Notes: generated by a model not told the origin, from the sequence alone. Shown: positions 18,613-27,998, counted from the first letter of the stretch. The stretch is DNA of 64,000 nt from Psychrobacter fozii (GCF_003217155.1 NZ_QJSU01000001.1:372001-436000), one strand, 5' to 3'. Numbers and translations: made by a program.

Positions 18613-18739
18613 TATGAGAGTTCCTGTTCGTTCAAGCTTATGTGGTAAAAACGCGCAGCTACCGCTAGTTTTTATATGACGGTATTAATAGTTAAATTAA
18701 CAAGTATAAAAAACCAACGGTAAAAATAGGGAAATAGTT

Positions 18740-19054
18740 TTAATTCGGAAGACCGCTTACAGCACGCTGAGGCTGTGGTAATTTATACTGGCTACCAGAT
18801 TCGTTCGCTAGTTTTAGCGTATTTGCACCTGCGTCAGGTGTGGCGTATAAGGGTACGAAAGGTGCTGTTTCTGTAGCAGCTGGCAGCTCTATTGGCGCAA
18901 GCTTTTTGCTTTGCTGATACTCTAAGCTACCGTTGTCACGCTTACCAAGTAAGTTTTTAGTCGCTTGGCAGCCGCTCAATACTAGCGTACTTCCTAGTAT
19001 CAAGGTCAGCATCGCAGGGAATATTTTTGTGGTCTTTGATGAGCTGTTCATCAT
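18740..19054 (-). CDS. Short BamC/NlpB-like lipoprotein
   Basis: The 104-aa lipoprotein starts at the ATG at 19054 with AGAGAGA upstream; the longer TTG frame to 19075 overlaps that site. It has a lipobox LSGC (Cys29), then a proline-rich extended region. DNGSLEYQQSKKLAPIELP strongly recalls the unstructured N-terminal segment of BamC, which binds BamD in the outer-membrane beta-barrel assembly complex. Its place between dapA and purC is exactly that of bamC. It ends after about 75 mature residues, so it lacks both helix-grip domains of the 344-aa E. coli protein. The reading frame is intact, so this is a minimal form and not a broken gene; the BamD link is inference. Confidence 0.7.
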   Translation of the reverse strand: MMNSSSKTTKIFPAMLTLILGSTLVLSGCQATKNLLGKRDNGSLEYQQSKKLAPIELPAATETAPFVPLYATPDAGANTLKLANESGSQYKLPQPQRAVSGLPN

Positions 19055-19189
19055 ATTATCTCTCTGAGTTAGCAATGATTGCTTATTTGGCTTATCGTGT
19101 GTATGAGGTCATATAGATATTGCTAAGCCTATCATCAGTGACTGACTTAGCATTTATAGCGCTCAATTTTATAGCAAATTCAAACGAAT

Positions 19190-20095
19190 CTATATTAAGT
19201 TAGCACGAACCAATGCTTCATCAATAGTCGCATGATGTTGCTCCGCTAGCCAAACCAATGGCAGACGAATGCCCTTATCGATTATGCCCATTTTATGTAA
19301 GGCGTACTTAGCTGGGATAGGGCTTGATTCGATGAATAAGTCACGATGTAAGTGTTTAACGATATCATGTACTTTATTAGCAGCATCAAAATCACCACGG
19401 AGCGCAGCCGTAAACGTCTCGCTCATCGCTTTCGGTGCGACGTTGGCCGTTACTGAGATGTTGCCTTTACCGCCGAATTTCATCAATTCAAGCGCAGTGC
19501 CGTCATCACCTGACAATACAACCATTCTATCACCAACGGCTTTAATCAATTGCTCACCGCGGCTGACAGAGCCGGTCGCATCTTTAATGGCCACAATATT
19601 GTCAATATCACATAAACGCTCAACGGTATTTTGGGCGATATCAACGACTGTGCGTCCTGGTACGTTATAAAGCATCTGCGGAATATTTACCGCTTCAGCG
19701 ATGGCTTTATAATGTTGGAACAAACCTTCTTGAGGTGGTTTATTATAGTAAGGTGCTACGAGCAATGCGCAGTCTGCACCAGCATCGGCTGCATCTTGAG
19801 TCAGCTTGATGGCTTCCATTGTATTGTTAGCGCCTGTACCAGCAATGACCGGTACACGACCTTTGACATGCTGTACAAAGTAGCGAATCACATCGCTATG
19901 CTCTTGCATAGACAGTGTCGCTGACTCACCAGTGGTACCGACAGCAACTAAGCAATGGGTGCCTTGTTCAATCTGCCAATCTATGAGATCTGCCAAACGT
20001 TTATAATCAACCTTGCCGTCAGGATGCATGGGCGTTACCAAAGCTACCATTGAGCCTTGTAGTCGGGTTTTGATCTCGTCGTATGCTGTGCTCAT
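19190..20095 (-). CDS. dapA: 4-hydroxy-tetrahydrodipicolinate synthase
   Basis: DapA condenses pyruvate with aspartate semialdehyde, the committed step of the lysine and diaminopimelate pathway. The 301-aa TIM-barrel protein shows GSMVALVTPM, VAVGTTGESATLS, VPVIAGTGANNT, LVAPYYNKPPQEG, the LYNVPGRT segment with the proton-relay tyrosine and the Schiff-base lysine in IVAIKDATGS (about residue 170). AAGG upstream supports the ATG at 20095. It heads the run dapA-lipoprotein-purC. A perfect 34-bp palindrome lies 80 bases upstream. Confidence 0.97.
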   Translation of the reverse strand: MSTAYDEIKTRLQGSMVALVTPMHPDGKVDYKRLADLIDWQIEQGTHCLVAVGTTGESATLSMQEHSDVIRYFVQHVKGRVPVIAGTGANNTMEAIKLTQDAADAGADCALLVAPYYNKPPQEGLFQHYKAIAEAVNIPQMLYNVPGRTVVDIAQNTVERLCDIDNIVAIKDATGSVSRGEQLIKAVGDRMVVLSGDDGTALELMKFGGKGNISVTANVAPKAMSETFTAALRGDFDAANKVHDIVKHLHRDLFIESSPIPAKYALHKMGIIDKGIRLPLVWLAEQHHATIDEALVRANLI

Positions 20096-20615
20096 AACCG
20101 TGCCTTACTGTATTATCCTAGCTTTTGTCAAAGCTGTCACATGATAGGTCGTTTGCAAGAGCCAATTCTCATGCTTATGGCTGCACATAATATTATGTGC
20201 AGCCATAAACGCAATTAGCAATGTCTTGCCTGATGGTAGTGCTAAGTAACTTTCTAAAAAATATACTTTTAAAATAAGTATCTTTCTAAAATAAACATTT
20301 TTCTACTGCAAAAGCAGCCGCCACATAAATAATGATGTGCTCAAATCCGTATTGACGTTGCTTTTGCCAATGACTGATAAGGCTTATTCAGCAATAAAAA
20401 TTAAATAATAAAAACGCCTGCTAGTGTAGCATATTTTAATTTGACCGCTATCAATCAATTGACGGTCAATATGGTTATTATGCAGCAAATAACACGTCGC
20501 CTCTCTTGTCCCATAATGCCCAGATAATGCTCAAAAAAGCACATCAATACTGACATTATTACTTAACATTCAGTTTAGCGCAATGGATGAGCACTTATAA
20601 GAATTTTGGCACATA
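20096..20615. other. Intergenic region upstream of dapA
   Basis: About 520 bases with no gene. It carries the dapA promoter and the 34-bp palindrome at 20175-20208. The short plus-strand frames lack ribosome binding sites. Confidence 0.5.
20175..20208. repeat. Perfect 34-bp palindrome upstream of dapA
   Basis: Two 17-base arms (TTATGGCTGCACATAAT and its exact complement) meet without a spacer. It has the size of a cruciform or a strong hairpin with almost no loop. No T-run follows on either strand. It lies 80 bases upstream of the dapA start codon, in or near its promoter or leader. Confidence 0.75.
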
Positions 20616-21803
20616 TTAACGAATTGTCAACACATCGATAGTGGGGCGATACAACCGAAAAGGCAGCCCTCGTGTGCCTATACCGCTACTGACGAATATC
20701 TGCGCACTGGCATGTTGATATAAACCTCGCTGCTTACCCAACCGACTGTTATTTGACAAAGTCGATTGCTCATCGCTCTGTTGCACGTCTTGGGTTTTTT
20801 GTGCCCACCAACTGTTCTCTTGAGTGGCTTTCGCAGCACCCGTAATCAATAACGGTCGCGGCTGTAAAGATTTGGGCAAGTCGCTGAGACTATCAAACCG
20901 TGAAGCCAAAATAATAACAGGGTTGATAGCATTGGCGATTTCAGCACCAAGCGCTACTTTTGCAGCCGTGTTTGAGTCATCAATATCAGCGAGTCTCTGA
21001 GGGATATCTTGCCAGCCGCAGAGCGCTGCGACCACTGAGTTGGCATCACTATCTTGCTGTCTAAGAATATCTTGGTTCAATGGTCGGCTATTCACCGCGC
21101 CGATATCCATAGTCTTAAGCGGCAACGAGGTACACTGCTGACCGATATAACTGATATCAAGTACATCAAAAGTGCTGGCCAACGTATCTTCCAACAGTGG
21201 CTGACCTTGCTTGGTCGTATTAATCGATTGATAGCACAGATCCGACGTACTCATCACCGTATAGACAGGTTTATTGACCGCTTTGAACAGCATGAGCTGC
21301 CCAACCAAATCTGCACTTGGATAATACAGCCAGTCACCTGTAATCAATACGGCATCCGCTGACAAAGCATTGATAGTGGCAACAAGCTTACGAATATGGC
21401 GCGGCTTACCGCTATATATCCCAATGCGTAAGTCAGCTAGCACAGCGACAGTAAGTGGCTTTGCTAAATTTAAATCAACAGCATGATGCTCTACTCGTAA
21501 ACAATTAGGCTGCACCACTACAGTATAAAAGTACATTCCCATTGCGAATATAGCTATCAGCAATGATGGTACGGACAACGCTGCCAATACGGGTAGCATA
21601 TTCTGTGACCAACCTATCACCATTAATACGATCCAAACGGGCATGGTATAGGCTGCGTAATAGAGTACCAGTTTCACCCAGATACGCAAAAATCGCTTGG
21701 TAGGATTAGCATTGAACGTTTGTAATATTGACCACAGTACGATGTACGCTAGCAATGCTGCTGACGTAGAGATACCTAGTATATATAAAACATGGTCAGT
21801 CAT
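20616..21803 (-). CDS. Membrane protein with degenerate metallophosphoesterase domain
   Basis: Three to four hydrophobic helices fill the first 100 residues, followed by a domain laid out like YkuE-type metallophosphoesterases: LTVAVLADLRIG near 124, AVLITGDWLYYPSADLV near 157, and VYTVMSTSDLCY near 184. The metal ligands are largely missing: the DxH motif reads DLR, GNHD reads STSD, and no GHTH motif is visible near the end. Only the GDxx motif is kept. The frame is intact over 395 aa, so the protein is probably made but is unlikely to hydrolyse phosphoesters. CAGG precedes the ATG at 21803. It lies downstream of the DegP-like gene on the same strand, after a 468-base gap holding a repeat copy. 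Confidence 0.7.
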   Translation of the reverse strand: MTDHVLYILGISTSAALLAYIVLWSILQTFNANPTKRFLRIWVKLVLYYAAYTMPVWIVLMVIGWSQNMLPVLAALSVPSLLIAIFAMGMYFYTVVVQPNCLRVEHHAVDLNLAKPLTVAVLADLRIGIYSGKPRHIRKLVATINALSADAVLITGDWLYYPSADLVGQLMLFKAVNKPVYTVMSTSDLCYQSINTTKQGQPLLEDTLASTFDVLDISYIGQQCTSLPLKTMDIGAVNSRPLNQDILRQQDSDANSVVAALCGWQDIPQRLADIDDSNTAAKVALGAEIANAINPVIILASRFDSLSDLPKSLQPRPLLITGAAKATQENSWWAQKTQDVQQSDEQSTLSNNSRLGKQRGLYQHASAQIFVSSGIGTRGLPFRLYRPTIDVLTIR

Positions 21804-22271
21804 AATTACCTGATGGTCGTGTAACGGTATGAGCCTATCAAACAGCTTATAGTCAATCCTATATTAGAGCGCATGGCCTGCTAAATAAATCACTCCATGC
21901 GTACGTTTATCATAGGTTGTAATAGTTTATAAGGGCGCGCTTCGATTGTAATAACAACCATAATATGGAGCGTTTAACCCATCAAAATGATTATCTATCG
22001 AAATAGTCTTCTATTTCGCTAAAGACACACTTTCAATCATGGGATAAAAAATCAGCCATTATAGAGGTCAGCCTCTACGATAGACAAGTACAATTATCGA
22101 CGCTCACTGTCACAATTTGTTTACTCATACAGTTTTTAATACTATCTCTCGCATCGGTCATTCAATTTAAAAGAGAGCCAAGACAACCAAGTATCGCTGT
22201 ATATAAGCGACTTCAAGCAAAATGCACTTGATCTCTCTTTTATAAGGAATTGATTATCGCTACCCTACTGA
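21804..22271. other. Intergenic region holding a palindromic repeat copy
   Basis: Between the phosphoesterase-like gene and the protease gene. It contains the divergent third copy of the ~107-bp repeat at 22153-22256; nothing else stands out. Confidence 0.55.
22153..22256 (+). repeat. Palindromic repeat family, copy C (divergent)
   Basis: ATTCAATTTAAAAGAGAG at the left and CTCTCTTTTATAAGGAAT at the right form the inverted ends. The interior shares CTTCAAGC and CAACC with the copies at 32952 and 62585. It is more diverged than those two. Confidence 0.65.
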
Positions 22272-23726
22272 CTACTCAATCCGTAACCCGATAATCGCAG
22301 GGATACCTTGACGGATGACTTCCATCGTCACCACGCCTTTTTCAGGCAGCGATGAAATAGCATCTGAAAAGTCAGTCACTTCCTTAATTGGTTTTTGATG
22401 AAAATTGGTAATTACATCTCCTGCTAATATACCTGAACGTGCAGCAAGCCCAGTAGGGTCAACTGTCGTCACCAAAATGCCTGTTTTATGATCCACGGCG
22501 ATTTCAGCTTGCTCATCAACAGTCAAGTTACGTAGACGTAAGCCCAGCTGTACATCGTCATTCTGTTGATCACCGCCTTGAGCTCTTACATCATCGGGTG
22601 CATATGCAAGCTGGCCACTGACCATCATCTGCTTACCATTACGCTGAATCTGCGCACGGAATGCATCACTTGGCTTAGCTCGATTTAGCAGATTCAATAA
22701 ATCTGAGGCCTGCATAATCTGCACATTGTTATATTGCAAAATAATATCACCAGGTTTTAGACCAGCCTTTTGTGCTGGTGAGTCTGGTGACACACGTGTC
22801 AATAAAGCACCTTGCGGGCGAGACAGCTTATAAGCCTCAGCTAGATTACGATCGATATCTTGAGGATAAATACCTAAATAAGCACGCACCACTTCGCCAT
22901 CTGTTTTTAGCTGCTGATAGATATCCATTGCCGCGTCAATCGGTATCGAGAACGACAGCCCCATATAACCACCAGTACCGCTAAAAATACGCGAGTTGAT
23001 ACCAATAACTTCACCGCGCTGGTTAAACAGTGGACCACCTGAGTTACCGGGGTTCAGTGCCACATCTGTTTGAATAAATGGCACACTGGTCTCACGCGAA
23101 AAACTGCGCGACTTGGCACTGACGATACCAGCGGATGCCGAGTAATCAAAACCAAATGGTGAACCAATCGCTAATACAGGCTCCCCTACTCTCAGCGCAT
23201 TCGAGTCACCGATAGGGAGAGGTGGGAATTTATTACCCACGACTTTCAACACTGCAACATCTGAGCGCTCATCACTACCGATTAAGACCGCATCTAGCTC
23301 GGTTCTATCATTGAGCGTGACCGTGATTTTATCTGCGCCTTCCACCACATGATGGTTGGTCAGCATGTAGCCATCAGAGCTGACAAAAAAAGCTGTGCCA
23401 TAAGCATGCTCAATCGCGGGCATGGTAGCCTGTTCAGGGATACTTAGACGATCGCCAAAAAACTGACGTAGCAGCTCAGCTGTCTGAGCCTTGGCAAGCT
23501 CAGCTTCACTAATCGTTTTTGTGACGTTCACACGGGCCACTGCGGGAGTGACTTGTTGTACCAAGTCAGAGAAGTCTGCAGTGCTGATCGCCGCTTGAGC
23601 ACTGGTCATAGTCGTGGCAGTCATACCAACGACCATAGATGTACTGACAGCAAGCGCCAACGCACTACGCTGTAACCAATGCTGCATATTCAATTTAGAT
23701 TGTGCTGTAAACATATCTGTACGCAT
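22272..23726 (-). CDS. Periplasmic Do-like serine protease (DegP/DegQ/MucD family)
   Basis: From the ATG at 23726, preceded by GGAGGA, the precursor is 484 aa; the longer TTG frame to 23768 runs through that site. A signal peptide ends near SAQA. The trypsin-like domain has the full triad: His in LTNHHVVEGAD, Asp in RSDVAVLKV, Ser in NPGNSGGPLFN. Two PDZ domains follow, the first around GALLTRVSPDSPAQKAGLKP and the second near GILVTTVDPTGLAARSG. The protein degrades or refolds damaged envelope proteins and, as MucD, damps sigma-E signalling in pseudomonads. No rseA/mucA genes are adjacent. Confidence 0.93.
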   Translation of the reverse strand: MRTDMFTAQSKLNMQHWLQRSALALAVSTSMVVGMTATTMTSAQAAISTADFSDLVQQVTPAVARVNVTKTISEAELAKAQTAELLRQFFGDRLSIPEQATMPAIEHAYGTAFFVSSDGYMLTNHHVVEGADKITVTLNDRTELDAVLIGSDERSDVAVLKVVGNKFPPLPIGDSNALRVGEPVLAIGSPFGFDYSASAGIVSAKSRSFSRETSVPFIQTDVALNPGNSGGPLFNQRGEVIGINSRIFSGTGGYMGLSFSIPIDAAMDIYQQLKTDGEVVRAYLGIYPQDIDRNLAEAYKLSRPQGALLTRVSPDSPAQKAGLKPGDIILQYNNVQIMQASDLLNLLNRAKPSDAFRAQIQRNGKQMMVSGQLAYAPDDVRAQGGDQQNDDVQLGLRLRNLTVDEQAEIAVDHKTGILVTTVDPTGLAARSGILAGDVITNFHQKPIKEVTDFSDAISSLPEKGVVTMEVIRQGIPAIIGLRIE

Positions 23727-24685
23727 ACCATCCTCCATATGAGTGATCATGATTGTTATTATTGTCAATGTTAATAAATTGGTTCTGGTTATTCTCTAGA
23801 GCCATTATAAGACAGGTAAAAAATGTGACTTTAGCTTAAGCCATCTTAATATTTTTTAGCTTGTCTGCATGCTATATCTATATCTATATTTTATTGCCTT
23901 TGCATGGCAACCGTTGCTGCAACTCTTTCATAGTGAATTCACGATACAAGCTACATGCACGATAAATGCCGCTACTGTATGATAAACCATCACGTTATTT
24001 TGCTATCATTTCAGTAATTCAGGATAACCCAAGGATTGGTTATTTCATAATGGTTCTATACCCTGTTGTGGTTGCTCAATACTATAATCAACCCACTATA
24101 ATATCGATACAAGACAGCCGAGTACAAGCAATACCTTTATATAGTTGACGATGTGGCAGTGTCATAGTGGATAAACTGTGTCGTGGTAAGCTCAGCCTTA
24201 GTAGGTATGAAATAAAATCATGTTATGATGGCAAGCCTAATAACTTTATAAAAAACGTAGGTTAATAGCCATTATTATTACGGACTATATATTTATAGAA
24301 TTGGCTATCATCACCCTTATTTTTCATCTTTTGCATGTCTAGAGACGCTTATACCATTTCTAAAAATTTGAATAGCAGTAAAACAAGTGCAGGTACTACC
24401 GCTCGTAAGCCAAGCCAGTAGCACAAGCAATGTTGACACTGCTAATTGTATTTCTTGGGATGGGCATTATTTGTCTAGGAATGCGTTTGTCTCTATTACT
24501 TTATAGTATATATATCATATCTGGCTCACGTTATGATTCATGATGGTTGTCATTGTTGTCACTTAACCATTATTGTCACTTGGCCATTGTTGTCGCTCAG
24601 CTTTTGTAAAACGTGCCTCTATAGATAGGTGCTAAAGAGCGATTGATAGATATAAAATATGACAAGATTATAAAAGGATCAATTT
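23727..24685. other. Long divergent intergenic region
   Basis: About 960 bases between the protease gene and the antiporter gene. It contains three hexamer repeats (TATATC, near 23873-23890), a GTGAATTCAC palindrome near 23933, a 28-codon frame at 24335-24421 without a ribosome binding site, and three 17-bp tandem units at 24551-24601. I find no convincing gene, so regulatory or untranslated RNA content is possible. Confidence 0.5.
24551..24601. repeat. Three tandem 17-bp units
   Basis: CATTGTTGTCACTTAAC, CATTATTGTCACTTGGC and CATTGTTGTCGCTCAGC follow each other without gaps about 85 bases upstream of the antiporter start codon. Confidence 0.75.
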
Positions 24686-27007
24686 ATGGATACCGCCCTA
24701 TTATTATCTGGCGTGGTTGGGATTGGCATCGCCGCCCAATGGTTGGCTTGGTATTTAAAGCAACCGTCCATTTTATTTTTATTACTGATTGGTATTATCG
24801 TAGGTCCTGTACTGGGTATCTTCGATCCCGACTTGGTATTGGGGGAGCTGATGTTCCCCTTCATCTCTTTGGGTGTGGCGATTATTCTCTTTGAAGGCTC
24901 GCTGACCTTGGAGTTCGATGAGATTAAACAACACGGTACTGTTGTGCAAATGCTGGTATCGGTTGGCGTACTGATTACCATCGCTATCGTCGCGTTATCG
25001 ACCTATCTACTATTTGATGTCGATCCACTGATCGCCTTGCTATTCGGTGCGCTGGTTTGCGTGACTGGCCCAACGGTCATTATGCCGCTACTGCGTAGTG
25101 TGCGCCCGAATAAGACGATATCTAACATCCTAAAATGGGAAGGTATCATCATTGATCCAATCGGCGCCATTGCGGTGGTATTGGTCTATGAATATATTAT
25201 CTCTGGCGGCGAAGCCAGTAGCATTCTACTGTTTGCTAAAATCGTTGTATTGGCGACTGCAATGGGTATGGCGGGCGCTTGGGTACTGGCGTTTCTCATG
25301 CGCCGCCATATGATTCCTGAGTTTTTACGCAATGTCTTTACTCTTGCCTTTGTCTTGGTTCTGTTCTCAATATCCAACCATTTAGAGCACGAGTCCGGTC
25401 TATTGACCGTTACTGTATTGGGTGTGGCATTGGCAAACTGGCCAAAATTCCCACGTGAAACCATTCTAGAGTTCAACGAATCTTTAACTATTCTACTAAT
25501 TTCTGTGCTCTTTATTATTCTCGCTGCACGTGTAGAACTGGCAAGCTTAATGAGTGTGGGCTTTGCAGGCTTAGTGCTACTCGCTATCGTTATGTTTGTG
25601 GCGCGTCCACTGTCTGTTTGGGCATCGGCTATCGGCTCAAACCTCAAGACCAATGAAAAGCTGATGATTAGTTGGATTGGACCACGTGGTATCGTCGCTG
25701 CGGCCATTTCATCACTGTTTGCGATTCGCTTGCAAGAGTATGATATTCAAGGTGTTGAGCTGCTCGTACCATTAGTATTTATGGTCATTATTGGTACGGT
25801 TATGATTCAGGGCTTAGGCTCAAAAGTGGTCGGCAACTTGCTTGGTGTCCGTGAGCCTGAGACCAACGGTATTCTTATCGTCGGTTCAAACCCCATCGCA
25901 TTATTGATAGCCACGTCTTTAAAAGACCAAGGCTTTGATGTCATTGTTGCGCACAATAACTATACCAATATTGCCCGTGCACGCATGAGTGGTTTGCGTA
26001 CTTATTTTGGTAACCCCATCTCTGACCATGCCGATCATCACCTTGATCTTATCGGTATTGGGCGTTTGTTTGCCATGAGTATGGACAAGGAAATGAACAC
26101 GTTGTCCGAGATTCATTATCGTCATGAATTTGGTGAGCGCAAATTATATCGTCTCAAATTCAGCGATGAAAAAGCCAGAAGCGAACGTGAAGACAAGCAG
26201 TCGAGCTTTCAATCGCAGTGGCTATTTGGCAAAGATGCAACTTATACCAAGCTTGCCAGCATGCTGTCGAAAAAGGCGCGTATCAAAATTACTAACATCA
26301 CTGATAGCTATACCTTTGAACAATATAAAGCGGATAACAAGCAATTTGTCCCGCTCTATACCATAGACAAGGAAGGCAAGTTACACGTCATTACCGATAA
26401 GTTCGATGGCATCGTACCACGCGATCGTAAGCTTATCTCACTAGTGGTAGAGGATGAAGTACAGCCAAAGCCAGTAGATGTGACACCGAAGCAAGAGCAA
26501 GCACGTATGGCGGCAGATGCCAACTTTGAATCTAGCTCAAAAGCACCGGAAAAGCGTAAAGAGAAAGAGCTGAGCGATGAAAGTGCTGATGCAGCCGAGC
26601 AAGCGACGGATAGCGACAAAGAAAAAGGCGCTGAGCAGAAAAGCACTGAGCAAAACACCGCTAGTGACTCATTAGGTAATTCAAGTAATAATGCTGAGTC
26701 TAAAGACTCTTCAACATCGCCAGCAACGACTACTGACAAAACTGTCGAACCAAAAGATGAGTCTGCTAATAAAGGGGTGATGTCAGCGAATTCAACTGCT
26801 GTCTCCAAAACTAAGGCATCTAGCAATAGCAATGCTAACGGTAATGGTAGTGCACCCAAGACCAAAAAAGGCGCGCTTGATCCAAATCGCTTACCTGACT
26901 CTGGTCAAGACAATGCCAAAAGTGCTGACATCGAAACTGCTAATGATACCAAGCCAACGAGCTTAGAAAGCAAGGTAGATAACGAAGTAAATAATAAAGA
27001 GAAATAA
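24686..27007 (+). CDS. CPA1-type Na+(K+)/H+ antiporter with RCK-like domain and long disordered tail
   Basis: The 773-aa protein starts with about twelve hydrophobic helices (to about 395) bearing CPA1 marks: VGPVLGIFDPD, IILFEGSLTLEFDEI, TGPTVIMPLLR and SWIGPRGIVAAAISS. A Rossmann-like RCK/TrkA-N segment follows (GILIVGSNPIALLIATSLKD, near 396-480), suggesting gating by a nucleotide or ion. Residues from about 595 to the end are low complexity, rich in Glu, Lys, Ser, Asn and Thr, and probably disordered in the cytoplasm. It would handle Na+ or K+ and pH homeostasis. AAAAGGATC precedes the ATG. A shared terminator separates it from tmk. Confidence 0.88.
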   Translation: MDTALLLSGVVGIGIAAQWLAWYLKQPSILFLLLIGIIVGPVLGIFDPDLVLGELMFPFISLGVAIILFEGSLTLEFDEIKQHGTVVQMLVSVGVLITIAIVALSTYLLFDVDPLIALLFGALVCVTGPTVIMPLLRSVRPNKTISNILKWEGIIIDPIGAIAVVLVYEYIISGGEASSILLFAKIVVLATAMGMAGAWVLAFLMRRHMIPEFLRNVFTLAFVLVLFSISNHLEHESGLLTVTVLGVALANWPKFPRETILEFNESLTILLISVLFIILAARVELASLMSVGFAGLVLLAIVMFVARPLSVWASAIGSNLKTNEKLMISWIGPRGIVAAAISSLFAIRLQEYDIQGVELLVPLVFMVIIGTVMIQGLGSKVVGNLLGVREPETNGILIVGSNPIALLIATSLKDQGFDVIVAHNNYTNIARARMSGLRTYFGNPISDHADHHLDLIGIGRLFAMSMDKEMNTLSEIHYRHEFGERKLYRLKFSDEKARSEREDKQSSFQSQWLFGKDATYTKLASMLSKKARIKITNITDSYTFEQYKADNKQFVPLYTIDKEGKLHVITDKFDGIVPRDRKLISLVVEDEVQPKPVDVTPKQEQARMAADANFESSSKAPEKRKEKELSDESADAAEQATDSDKEKGAEQKSTEQNTASDSLGNSSNNAESKDSSTSPATTTDKTVEPKDESANKGVMSANSTAVSKTKASSNSNANGNGSAPKTKKGALDPNRLPDSGQDNAKSADIETANDTKPTSLESKVDNEVNNKEK

Positions 27008-27099
27008 GAGTAAATAGCTAGAAAATAGCCAGTAAATAAATAATGATGATCACTTTTTGAGTGGCTATTTACCTACTATATTAATGGTTTAAAAAACAC

Positions 27100-27128
27100 A
27101 AAAGCCCCAACGTAATGTTGGGGCTTTT
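27100..27128. terminator. Bidirectional Rho-independent terminator
   Basis: AAAAGCCCCAAC pairs exactly with GTTGGGGCTTTT around a short loop, between the convergent antiporter and tmk genes. Confidence 0.93.
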
Positions 27129-27208
27129 TATGGCGGTGATTTTGACAAAAATATCTACTATAATAAATAATCAAAATCTAGCAGATCAGAATTTCACTAT
27201 GAAAACAG

Positions 27209-27910
27209 CTATTTAATATCTAACTTATCTTGTACCGTTGACCATATACGCGCACCCACTTCATCGGCAGTGCCTGACGCATCAATACGCTGGATGCGCT
27301 CAGGATACTGGGTGGCAAGTGCACCGAAACCTTTATGTACCCACGTAAAAAACTCGGTCGCTTGTTGCTCAAAACGATCTGCAGCACTACGCTTATTAGC
27401 GCGTGCCATACCTTCTAATACTGGTAAGTCCAACCACAATGTTAGCTCAGGCAGCTGTGGCACAAACTGCTCGATGAGCGCATCAATCTTGGCTCGTACT
27501 GCCTCATCCCCATGTGCACGACCAAAGCCTTGATACGCAATGGTTGAATCAGTAAAACGGTCACATATCACCCATGTGCCACCTTGTAGCGCGGGTATAA
27601 TCACTTGCTGTAGGTGATCACAGCGGGCGGCGAATAGTAGCAACAGCTCGGTATCATCATTAATATCAGTCGTAGGATCTAATAGTATCTCTCGTAAACG
27701 CTCTGCAAATGGACTGCCACCTGGCTCACGGGTTCGCAGATACTGGATGCCACTGTCCTCTAGTCGTAAGCATAACTGTTCAATTGCGGTGGTTTTCCCC
27801 ACGCCTTCGGTGCCTTCAAAACTGATAAAACGTCCTTGATTGGGCATGGTGTCATGGGTTTCTTTGGATGAGGTTGTTTGAGATAAATGGTCTTGCATAG
27901 GTGCTGACAT
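27209..27910 (-). CDS. tmk: Thymidylate kinase
   Basis: Tmk phosphorylates dTMP to dTDP. The P-loop FEGTEGVGKTT is at about residues 31-41, the DRF motif sits in WVICDRFTDSTIAYQGFGR, and the lid region RANKRSAADRFEQ follows. An N-terminal extension of about 25 polar residues precedes the usual start. The ATG at 27910 has AAGG eight bases upstream; an internal ATG at 27847 would give the usual length, so the extension is plausible but not proven. mltG lies 88 bases upstream in the same direction, the usual order. Confidence 0.94.
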   Translation of the reverse strand: MSAPMQDHLSQTTSSKETHDTMPNQGRFISFEGTEGVGKTTAIEQLCLRLEDSGIQYLRTREPGGSPFAERLREILLDPTTDINDDTELLLLFAARCDHLQQVIIPALQGGTWVICDRFTDSTIAYQGFGRAHGDEAVRAKIDALIEQFVPQLPELTLWLDLPVLEGMARANKRSAADRFEQQATEFFTWVHKGFGALATQYPERIQRIDASGTADEVGARIWSTVQDKLDIK

Positions 27911-27998
27911 GATATGACCTTATGTCATTGATGAGCGTTATGTAGATAATTGCATAACGCTCAGTAAATGATAGGTTTTAAGAAAGAGACGGACTAAT

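Noticed and set aside
24335..24421. 28-codon frame MSRDAYTISKNLNSSKTSAG... before the antiporter
   Set aside because: The codon choice looks gene-like, but there is no ribosome binding site and no known family; left as part of the intergenic entry.
25186..25707. 173-codon minus-strand frame inside the antiporter gene
   Set aside because: Shadow of the membrane-domain coding sequence; no start signal and no domain.
26356..26865. 169-codon minus-strand frame opposite the antiporter tail
   Set aside because: It is Leu/Ser/Val-rich because it is the complement of Glu/Lys/Ser-rich codons; a shadow of the real gene.
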